From Deltaproteobacteria bacterium (GTDB lineage: Bacteria; Desulfobacterota; Syntrophia; Syntrophales; UBA2210): DNA of 5,666 nucleotides. This document shows positions 1 to 5,666 of this stretch, piece after piece (the first letter of the stretch is position 1; each line of letters begins with the position of its first letter). A program made the translations under genes and the position numbers. Location: positions 1 to 5,666 of the forward strand of contig DSBH01000129.1 in assembly GCA_011056825.1 (NCBI GenBank), read 5' to 3'. The notes under the pieces were generated by a model. It made no database searches, had not been told where the DNA came from, and saw nothing but the letters and a program-made list of their open reading frames with translations.

Positions 1-1249
1 CGTAGAGACTGTCTGCGGGGTACCGGCCGACAATATACGCAGGGCGGCCCGCATGTATGCCGGGGCCGGGACGTCTGCGATCCTGTACACTATGGGGATC
101 ACCCAGCACACGACCGGCGTTGACAATGTCAAGTCCACCGCGAACTTGGCGATGCTCTGCGGCAACGTGGGCGTTGAAGGCGGCGGGGTCAACCCGTTGA
201 GAGGACAGAACAACGTGCAGGGCGCATGTGACATGGGCGCGTTGCCCAACGTGTACACCGGCTACCAGCAGGTGGCGAACGACGAGGCCCGGGCAAAATT
301 CGAAAAGGCATGGGGAGTCGCACTGTCGGCTCAGCCCGGCCTGACCATCGTCGATGCCATGGACGCCGCCCATGAAGGAAGTGTGAAAGCACTGTACGTA
401 ATGGGTGAAAATCCGATGCTGTCCGATCCGGATATCTCCCATGTGGAAGAAGCCCTGAAGCGGCTTGATCTGCTGATTGTCCAGGACATCCTGCCGGGCG
501 AAACAACGAAGCTCGCCCACGTCGTTTTGCCTGCCGCCTGTTTTGCCGAGAAGGAAGGTACCTTCTCCAATACCGAGCGCCGGGTGCAGCGCGTGAGGAA
601 GGCCGTTGAAGCGCCGGGACAGGCCAGGGCCGACTGGGAAATCATAGCGGGGATATCGGAAAAAATGGGGTATCCCATGCAGTACACAAGCGCCGAAGAC
701 ATCATGAACGAGATCCGCGCCCTGACGCCGAGTTACGCTGGGATCGCCTACAACCGGATCGATAAGACCGGCTTACAGTGGCCTTGTCTCACGGAAGACC
801 ACCCGGGCACCAAGTTCCTGCACAAAGACCGCTTCACCCGCGGATTGGGTCTTTTCAGCGCTATCGAATATCGGCCGCCCGCTGAGGAACCGGACAAAGA
901 TTATCCTTTCGTGCTTACCACCGGCCGAGTCCTCTATCACTATCACACGGGCACCATGTCGAGACTGTCGAAAGGCATGACTGAACGATGTCCCGAAAGT
1001 CTCGTGGAAGTCAATCCCGCTGACGCCGAAAAACTGGGAATCGTCGATGGCGGTTCAGTCAGGATATCCTCCCGCCGCGGCTCAGTGACGGCGAAAACGT
1101 TGATCACCGACAGAGTGGCGCCCGGCGTGGTGTTCATGAATTTCCACTTCAGGGAAGCGGCGGTTAACCTCGTCACCAACCCGGTCTTCGACCCGGTTGC
1201 AAAGATTCCCGAGTACAAGGTCTGCGCCGTTCGACTCGAAGCGGCCTGA
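1..1249 (+). CDS. fdhF: Formate dehydrogenase, molybdopterin-binding alpha (catalytic) subunit, C-terminal part (5' truncated)
   Basis: This is the catalytic subunit of a Mo/W-bis-MGD formate dehydrogenase, which interconverts formate and CO2; partner subunits usually pass electrons to NAD, ferredoxin or a hydrogenase. The frame is open from base 2 and reads into the window, so the ATG at 53 is an internal Met and not the start. 415 residues are visible. Family landmarks, numbered in the fragment, are GNVGVEGGGVNPLRGQNNVQ (from residue 54) followed by GACDMGALPN, VMGENPMLSDPD (133 on), CFAEKEGTFSNTERRVQ (180-196), and the molybdopterin-dinucleotide-binding domain from about 300, starting PFVLTTGRVLYHYHTGTMSR (302 on). 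It ends with a typical FDPVAKIPEYKVCAVRLE tail. The N-terminal Fe-S region and the catalytic Sec/Cys lie outside the window, so selenocysteine use cannot be judged. The gene stops at TGA 1247-1249, 27 bases before a strong terminator, so it is the last gene of its unit. NAD-linked, hydrogenase-linked and other soluble types cannot be separated from this part; the symbol is a family label. Confidence 0.93.
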   Translation, partial: VETVCGVPADNIRRAARMYAGAGTSAILYTMGITQHTTGVDNVKSTANLAMLCGNVGVEGGGVNPLRGQNNVQGACDMGALPNVYTGYQQVANDEARAKFEKAWGVALSAQPGLTIVDAMDAAHEGSVKALYVMGENPMLSDPDISHVEEALKRLDLLIVQDILPGETTKLAHVVLPAACFAEKEGTFSNTERRVQRVRKAVEAPGQARADWEIIAGISEKMGYPMQYTSAEDIMNEIRALTPSYAGIAYNRIDKTGLQWPCLTEDHPGTKFLHKDRFTRGLGLFSAIEYRPPAEEPDKDYPFVLTTGRVLYHYHTGTMSRLSKGMTERCPESLVEVNPADAEKLGIVDGGSVRISSRRGSVTAKTLITDRVAPGVVFMNFHFREAAVNLVTNPVFDPVAKIPEYKVCAVRLEAA

Positions 1250-1276
1250 TCATGTGTGCGTGATGCTGTTGCGACA

Positions 1277-1315
1277 AGGGCCGGAACGGTCTCTTCACCG
1301 TTCCGGCCCTCTTTT
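1277..1315 (+). terminator. Intrinsic (rho-independent) terminator of the formate dehydrogenase gene
   Basis: A perfect 14-bp inverted repeat (arms 1277-1290 and 1297-1310, AGGGCCGGAACGGT and its exact complement) closes a six-base CTCTTC loop. It is followed directly by CTTTT at 1311-1315. The stem is GC-rich and lies 27 bases after the formate dehydrogenase stop codon, as expected for an intrinsic terminator on the plus strand. On the minus strand the same hairpin is followed by CTTGTCGCAAC, which is not T-rich, so it would be a poor terminator for the convergent gene. Confidence 0.92.
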
Positions 1316-1409
1316 ACCATGCACCGGGGTTCAACCCCGTCCCCGTTGTTTCATGTCCCGATTTGTTTCCTCCCCGACATGCGGCACACTCCGGAGAACG
1401 ACAGAACCA
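1316..1409. other. Short convergent spacer with no gene
   Basis: This gap lies between the formate dehydrogenase terminator and the stop codon of the convergent Rho_N gene. It holds only weak dyads: CGGGG/CCCCG around a TTCAA loop at 1325-1339, and CATGTC (1352-1357) with GACATG (1376-1381) 18 bases apart. Neither is followed by a T-run on the minus strand, so no intrinsic terminator for the leftward gene is recognisable. No convincing coding sequence is seen. Confidence 0.5.
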
Positions 1410-1733
1410 TCAGGAGGCGACCCGCGCCATGTTGCGTGTTTTCTTCTTCAGCCTGCCGATTTTGCGTTTCAATCGTTTCACGCCGATTTGATCTGCACTG
1501 TTCCGCAGTTCTTCCTTCTTTTCCTTGAGAGCCCGAATCTGCTGTTTCACTTCCCTGATGGTTTCCACGGGCTTTTCACCCGGTTTTTCTTCAGAAATCC
1601 CCCGCGCCTCCTTTATCGCGCGCAGCAACTCGTCTTTTTTCATCGCCGAGACTCCATGGATACTTTCTATTCCCATGGCAATCTCACGCAGTTCTTTGAC
1701 GGTGCATTTATCCAGCGGTTTTTCCTCAGACAT
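1410..1733 (-). CDS. Small protein with Rho N-terminal (Rho_N/SAP-like) domain and basic coiled-coil tail
   Basis: This 107-residue, highly charged protein is probably cytoplasmic; no signal peptide or membrane segment is seen. Residues 7-44 (LDKCTVKELREIAMGI, then MKKDELLRAIKEARG) follow the two-helix Rho_N pattern: a 'T-x-x-E-L-R-x-I-A' first helix and a 'K-x-D-E-L-L-x-A-I' second helix. That domain starts transcription terminator Rho and also occurs alone in small bacterial proteins. About residues 56-102 are Lys/Arg/Glu-rich with heptad-like spacing, predicting a coiled coil or long basic helix that could bind nucleic acid. The RNA-binding core and ATPase of Rho are absent, so this is not Rho itself. 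The start at 1733 is supported by a strong AAAGGAG ribosome binding site (1747-1741 on the minus strand), seven bases upstream. It is divergent from hrpA and convergent with formate dehydrogenase. Its function is unknown; a role in RNA binding or transcription is inferred from the domain only. Confidence 0.78.
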   Translation of the reverse strand: MSEEKPLDKCTVKELREIAMGIESIHGVSAMKKDELLRAIKEARGISEEKPGEKPVETIREVKQQIRALKEKKEELRNSADQIGVKRLKRKIGRLKKKTRNMARVAS

Positions 1734-1758
1734 GGAGCATCTCCTTTCGTAATCACTA

Positions 1759-1788
1759 TTGAGTTCTGCCGGGATAATTTTTTATACT
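1759..1788 (+). promoter_or_regulatory. Candidate sigma70-type promoter for hrpA
   Basis: TTGAGT (1759-1764) and TATACT (1783-1788) are separated by 18 bases and match four of six and five of six bases of the -35 and -10 consensus. The region between them is AT-rich (ATAATTTTTTATAC) in an otherwise GC-rich window, which adds support. Transcription would start near 1795, giving a leader of roughly 97 bases before the hrpA ATG. Confidence 0.5.
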
Positions 1789-1812
1789 ACACAAACTACC
1801 GGCGAAAATCAA
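1784..1812 (-). promoter_or_regulatory. Candidate sigma70-type promoter for the Rho_N gene (weak)
   Basis: Read on the minus strand, TTGATT (1812-1807) and TAGTAT (1789-1784) are 17 bases apart and match four of six bases each of the -35 and -10 consensus. An overlapping TATAAA (1786-1781) is an alternative -10. A transcript would start near 1777 and leave a leader of about 43 bases before the ATG at 1733. The box overlaps the candidate hrpA promoter on the other strand. This is pattern matching only. Confidence 0.35.
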
Positions 1813-1857
1813 ATCGTCGGAACCTGCCGGTGCCTGTTTTCTTTGATCATGGCCGGT
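1798..1857 (+). promoter_or_regulatory. Interrupted inverted repeat in the hrpA leader
   Basis: The left arm 1798-1813 is ACCGGC-GAAA-ATCAAA and the right arm 1842-1857 is TTTGAT-CATG-GCCGGT. The outer six and inner six bases are exactly complementary, with a four-base internal mismatch block, around a 28-base loop. A second GCCGGT at 1826-1831 could pair with the same ACCGGC (1798-1803), so two folds exclude each other. The element begins about three bases after the predicted transcription start. It could be an RNA stem-loop, a DNA operator or chance; no known riboswitch class is recognised. Confidence 0.35.
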
Positions 1858-1891
1858 GGCAAAACGTTCGTCCCCATTAAGGAAAACATCA

Positions 1892-4800
1892 ATGCCTCAA
1901 AGAAAAAACGACCTGCGGCGCCGCATCAAAACGGTTCTTTCGAACGACCGTGACAAGCTTCTGCGTCACCTGGACCGTCTCGAATACCATGAAATGCGCG
2001 GAGGAGACAACGCCGCGATCGCAGAGAAGAAAAGGGCTTTCGAGCAACGGTTGGCCCGGGCCGAAGAGAAAAAAGCCCGACGGCTGAAGGAACGTCCCCG
2101 TGTCGTCTACGGCGGCGATCTTCCCATACTGGCACAGCGAAAAACAATCATCGACGCCGTCCGCCGTCACCAAATAATTGTTGTGACGGGAGAAACAGGG
2201 TCAGGCAAAACCACGCAGCTTCCCAAGATGTGTCTCGAGGCGGGACGGGGCGTTCACGGCCTGATCGGCTGCACCCAGCCGCGAAGAATCGCCGCCGTTT
2301 CTGTTGCAAGCCGGGTTGCGGAAGAACTCGGTGGACATGTGGGACAATCAGTCGGTTACAAGATCCGTTTTGAAAATAAAACCGGCCCCCGGGGATATAT
2401 CAAGTTCATGACCGACGGCATCCTGCTCATGGAGGCACAGTCCGACCCGCTCCTCAGAAGCTACGATACGCTCATCATCGACGAGGCACACGAACGGAGC
2501 ATCAATATCGACTTCATCCTGGGCTTCCTCAAAAAACTGGCGGTAAAACGGAACGACCTCAAGATCATCATAACCTCGGCTACCATCGATCCTGAAAAAT
2601 TCTCGCGCGCCTTTGACAGGGCCCCCATTATAGAAGTTTCTGGACGTACCTGGCCGGTCGAGATCCGCTATCGTCCCGCCGACCAGTCAGAAAGCGACGA
2701 AGCGTCATCGCCCCACATCGAAGCGGTCCTCGACGCCGTGAAAAGATTAAAAGAACGCCGGGAAAGCGGGAACATCCTTATTTTCATGCCCACGGAACAG
2801 GACATCCGCGAGACGTGCGAGTCACTCGAAGGCAGGCGTTATCGCAACACCCTGGTCCTGCCCCTCTACGCGAGGCTTCCCGCGGCAAGGCAGCGGCTCA
2901 TTTTTCAGTCCACCCGCGAGGACAAGATCATCGTCGCCACCAACGTGGCCGAAACATCGATCACCGTGCCGGGCATTCGCTACGTGATCGACACGGGACT
3001 CGCCAGACTCGCCGAATACCGGCCGCAGAGCCGGACCGTGGGACTTCCCGTGAAAGCAGTGGCAAAAAGCAGCGTCGTCCAGCGGACGGGACGAGCGGGC
3101 CGTCTCGCCCGGGGAATCTGCATCAGGCTGTACTCGGAAGAAGATTTCGAAAAGCGACCCGATTTCACGCCGCCCGAAATACTGCGCACCAATCTCGCCG
3201 AGGTTATTCTTCGCATGCTTCACCTGAATCTCGGCGACATTGCGTCCTTTCCGTTCATAGACAAACCCCGCCCACGCAATATCCGAGACGGCTACGACAT
3301 CCTCCTGGAACTGGGAGCGATCACGGCAGAAAACGGCGGCTACGCGCTTACCGAGCGGGGACGACACATGGCCGTTATGCCGCTCGACCCCCGCATTTCC
3401 CGTATCGTCCTTGAAGCGGTCAAAGAGAACTGTCTCAAAGAGATACTGGTGATTGCCGCGGCGCTTTCCGTCCAGGACCCACGCGAGAGACCGCCTGACA
3501 TGGAACAGGAAGCGGAACGATCCCAGAAAGCGTTTGTCAATCCCGCTTCGGATTTCATAACCCTGCTCAATATATGGAACGCCTTCCATCGATCTTCGTC
3601 CGGAAAATCGGGAAAGGGGAAACGATCTTTTTGCCGGAAACATTTTCTTTCCTTCCGGCGCATGAAAGAATGGTCGAGCGTCCGCGATGAACTCGCGGCG
3701 ATTCTCGATGAATCGGGGTTGCCATCCGAAGCATCCGGCAGCGGCAATCTTGTTGGAGAACAACTGTACGAGGCGATTCACAAATCAATTATCGCCGGCT
3801 ACCTGTCCCAGATTGCCGTAAAAAAAGAAAAAAACATGTACCATTTCGCAAAGGGGCGGGAAGCCATGCTTTTCCCGGGATCAGGGCTTTTCAACGGCGG
3901 TGCGGCCTGGATTGTATCGGCCGAAATAGTCGAAACGTCGAGATTGTTCGCCCGAATAAACGGCATGATCAAAAGCGAATGGCTGGAAGAGGTGGCCGGT
4001 TCCTTCTGCCGAAAATCATGGTCAGAACCGCGCTGGGATCCCCTCCGCGGCGAAGTGGTAGCAACAGAGCAGGTATCGCTTTTCGGACTTGTTATTGTGG
4101 CGGGCCGTACCGTTTCTTATGGCCCCGTCAACGCCGAGGAGGCGTCGGAAATATTCGTCAAGCAAGCTCTCCTGGAGGAAGGCATCACGCCGCTCCCGCC
4201 TTTTCTAAAACACAACCGGGTTCTTATCGACCGCGTGGAAGCAATGGAAAACAAGATCAGAAAGCGAACGATTCTTGTTGACGAGGACGACATGGCGCGT
4301 TTCTACCGGGAGCGTCTGGGACCGGCATATGATGTCAGGACCCTTAAAAAATTTATTCGACAAAAAGGTTCCGACGATTTTCTCAGAATGCGTGAAGAAG
4401 ACCTGCGCCGATGGCTGCCCGCGGAAGAACTGGAACGCTATCCTGACCAGGTCGACGTGGGGGGCGAACGGTTTTCCCTTACCTATCGCTTCGAACCCGG
4501 CTCTGCGAAAGACGGTGTGACTCTGAACATTCCCCCTCGCCTTCTGCACGCCGTCGCCGGCAGGTCACCTGACCTGAAAATACCCGGCCTGCTTCGGGAA
4601 AAAATCCACGCCCTGCTCAAGGGGCTGCCGAAGGAATACCGCAGACATATTATACCCGTCGGCACGACGGCGGGCCGACTCGCTGATCTGTTGAACAGCG
4701 AAACCGCCGGTGACGATGCCTCCTTCCTTCAGGCCCTGTCGACAGCTCTCAAAGAACAGTTCGGCGTCGCCGTCCCGGCCGCCTCATGGCCGATCGACAG

Positions 4801-5666
4801 CCTTCCCGCTCACCTGGCCGTCCGATATGCCCTGGTGGACGGTAAAAAAAACAGGGAGCTCAGGGCATCGCGTAACCTCGGCGACCTGGTATCGGACAGC
4901 GTTGATCACACTATCGACGAAGATCTGGAACGGGCCATGCGCGCCCGGGAGCAAGGCCCGTTTAATGCGTGGGATTTCGAAGACCTGCCCCGGTGGATCG
5001 ACATCCCGCTGAAACAAAAAAAAATAATGCGTGCCTATCCCGCCCTGTCGGACGAAGAAAGCGCCGTCTACGTGCGCCTGTACAGAACTGAAGAAGAGGC
5101 ACTTTTCAAACACGCGGAAGGCGTCCGGCGTCTCTACGAACTGCATTTCGCAAAAGACAGAAAATACCTGCTGCGCTGTTTGCAACTTCCCGAGAACCTC
5201 AGAAAATCTATTCCCTGGCCGGGCGGCGCAAAGGTGTTTGAAGACATGCTCACGCGTGCCGCGGTACGGCGACTTATCAGCGGAACAGTCCGTGAGCGGG
5301 ATGAATTTCTTCGCCAGGCGGCGCAGGCACGCCCTATCATTTTTGAGACGGCACAAGAAATTATGACCTCCGTCGAACCGGTGGTCAGACTTTACACGGA
5401 AATCAGGCGCCGTCTTTCGGACATGAAAAAAACAGGCCGCGGTAACGCCGCAACCAGTGCCTTCATCGACCTTCTGAAAAATCACCTCGACCGGCTTGTT
5501 CCACCGGATTTTCCCGCCCGATTCGACGAAAACCGGCTTTCACGACTTCCCGTTTACCTCAGGGGGTTGTCAATCAGGGCTGAGCGCGGCATCTCTCATC
5601 TTGAGAAGGACAAGGCAAAAGCCGACAAGGCCGCTCCGTTTGAAAACGCCCTCGAGGAAATTAGGC
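1892..5666 (+). CDS. hrpA: ATP-dependent RNA helicase HrpA, DEAH box (3' end outside window)
   Basis: HrpA is a cytoplasmic DEAH-box 3'-5' RNA helicase; the E. coli protein is implicated in mRNA processing and in rescue of stalled ribosomes. The frame is open for 1258 codons to the window edge; the E. coli protein has about 1300 residues, so only a short tail is missing. Visible landmarks are Walker A GETGSGKT (100-107), TQPRR (motif Ia), DEAHERS (197-203), SAT (229-231), LIFMPTE (296-302), TNVAETSITV (350-359) and QRTGRAGR (397-404). These are followed by a GICIRLYSEEDF segment, HA2/ratchet elements LLELGAI (471-477) and ALSVQDPRERP (524-534), the OB-fold area with LFPGSGLF (660-667) and AEIVETSRLFAR (677-688), and the DUF3418 region with ILVDEDD (794-800), FEPGS (867-871) and YLRGLSIRAERG (1222-1233). 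All catalytic residues are present. The start at 1892 is supported by AAGGA at 1879-1883, eight bases upstream, and by an N-terminus of family length before Walker A. Lysines are often AAA-AAA, giving A7-A9 tracts. Family assignment is secure. Confidence 0.97.
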   Translation, partial: MPQRKNDLRRRIKTVLSNDRDKLLRHLDRLEYHEMRGGDNAAIAEKKRAFEQRLARAEEKKARRLKERPRVVYGGDLPILAQRKTIIDAVRRHQIIVVTGETGSGKTTQLPKMCLEAGRGVHGLIGCTQPRRIAAVSVASRVAEELGGHVGQSVGYKIRFENKTGPRGYIKFMTDGILLMEAQSDPLLRSYDTLIIDEAHERSINIDFILGFLKKLAVKRNDLKIIITSATIDPEKFSRAFDRAPIIEVSGRTWPVEIRYRPADQSESDEASSPHIEAVLDAVKRLKERRESGNILIFMPTEQDIRETCESLEGRRYRNTLVLPLYARLPAARQRLIFQSTREDKIIVATNVAETSITVPGIRYVIDTGLARLAEYRPQSRTVGLPVKAVAKSSVVQRTGRAGRLARGICIRLYSEEDFEKRPDFTPPEILRTNLAEVILRMLHLNLGDIASFPFIDKPRPRNIRDGYDILLELGAITAENGGYALTERGRHMAVMPLDPRISRIVLEAVKENCLKEILVIAAALSVQDPRERPPDMEQEAERSQKAFVNPASDFITLLNIWNAFHRSSSGKSGKGKRSFCRKHFLSFRRMKEWSSVRDELAAILDESGLPSEASGSGNLVGEQLYEAIHKSIIAGYLSQIAVKKEKNMYHFAKGREAMLFPGSGLFNGGAAWIVSAEIVETSRLFARINGMIKSEWLEEVAGSFCRKSWSEPRWDPLRGEVVATEQVSLFGLVIVAGRTVSYGPVNAEEASEIFVKQALLEEGITPLPPFLKHNRVLIDRVEAMENKIRKRTILVDEDDMARFYRERLGPAYDVRTLKKFIRQKGSDDFLRMREEDLRRWLPAEELERYPDQVDVGGERFSLTYRFEPGSAKDGVTLNIPPRLLHAVAGRSPDLKIPGLLREKIHALLKGLPKEYRRHIIPVGTTAGRLADLLNSETAGDDASFLQALSTALKEQFGVAVPAASWPIDSLPAHLAVRYALVDGKKNRELRASRNLGDLVSDSVDHTIDEDLERAMRAREQGPFNAWDFEDLPRWIDIPLKQKKIMRAYPALSDEESAVYVRLYRTEEEALFKHAEGVRRLYELHFAKDRKYLLRCLQLPENLRKSIPWPGGAKVFEDMLTRAAVRRLISGTVRERDEFLRQAAQARPIIFETAQEIMTSVEPVVRLYTEIRRRLSDMKKTGRGNAATSAFIDLLKNHLDRLVPPDFPARFDENRLSRLPVYLRGLSIRAERGISHLEKDKAKADKAAPFENALEEIR

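Noticed and set aside
53..1249. ATG at 53 as the true start of the formate dehydrogenase gene
   Set aside because: The frame is open to the left edge and the residues before it (VETVCGVPADNIRRAAR) fit the family, so the gene is cut by the window edge.
1325..1339. CGGGG/CCCCG hairpin as terminator of the minus-strand gene
   Set aside because: The stem is only five base pairs around a five-base loop, and the minus-strand sequence after it (GTGCATGG) has no T-run.
1197..1880. 227-codon plus-strand frame spanning the formate dehydrogenase end, the terminator and the Rho_N gene
   Set aside because: It runs through a strong terminator and antisense to the better-supported Rho_N gene, and its Phe/Arg-rich sequence is typical of the complement of a Lys/Glu-rich gene.
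1759..1953. 64-codon plus-strand frame starting with TTG ahead of hrpA
   Set aside because: It starts inside the putative -35 element, has no ribosome binding site of note, overlaps the hrpA start out of frame and shows no domain.
2822..3781. 319-codon open frame on the minus strand inside hrpA
   Set aside because: It lies fully opposite a clear helicase frame with conserved motifs; its translation is Arg/Phe-rich and resembles no family I know. It is a shadow of codon bias in hrpA.
4784..5485. 233-codon minus-strand frame inside the 3' half of hrpA
   Set aside because: It is antisense to the conserved DUF3418 region, has no plausible ribosome binding context or recognisable domain, and is best explained as a shadow frame.

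Overview
The window looks like ordinary chromosome from a moderately GC-rich anaerobic bacterium. A formate dehydrogenase catalytic subunit, a stand-alone Rho N-terminal-domain protein and a full-length HrpA helicase with the DUF3418 tail would fit a member of the Desulfobacterota (former Deltaproteobacteria), perhaps a syntroph or sulfate reducer. That placement is inferred from remembered family distributions, not from a search. No mobile element, CRISPR array, tRNA or rRNA is visible.

Layout: (1) Bases 1-1249, plus strand, hold the C-terminal 415 residues of a molybdopterin formate dehydrogenase alpha subunit whose start lies outside the window. It is closed by a textbook intrinsic terminator at 1277-1315. 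(2) Bases 1410-1733, minus strand, encode a 107-residue protein with a Rho_N (SAP-like) N-terminus and a strongly basic predicted coiled-coil C-terminus. It converges on the formate dehydrogenase gene across a 160-base gap. (3) Bases 1734-1891 are a compact divergent intergenic region. It carries a good sigma70-type promoter candidate for the rightward gene, a weaker overlapping candidate for the leftward gene, and an interrupted inverted repeat that would fold at the 5' end of the rightward transcript. (4) From 1892 to the right edge (5666), one uninterrupted plus-strand frame of 1258 codons encodes a DEAH-box RNA helicase of the HrpA family. All helicase motifs are present, followed by the HA2/ratchet, OB-fold and DUF3418 regions. 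Only the last few dozen residues and the stop codon are cut off. This is the largest gene in the window.

How they fit together: formate dehydrogenase belongs to energy metabolism (formate oxidation or formation) and ends here as its own transcription unit. The other two genes form a divergent pair whose domains both point to RNA: a Rho_N nucleic-acid-binding-type domain and a 3'-5' DEAH helicase. A functional link is possible but unproven. I found no convincing new system. The points most worth checking are the structured hrpA leader, the divergent promoter pair, the Rho_N mini-protein, and an A9 tract in hrpA where loss of one A would create an immediate stop codon.
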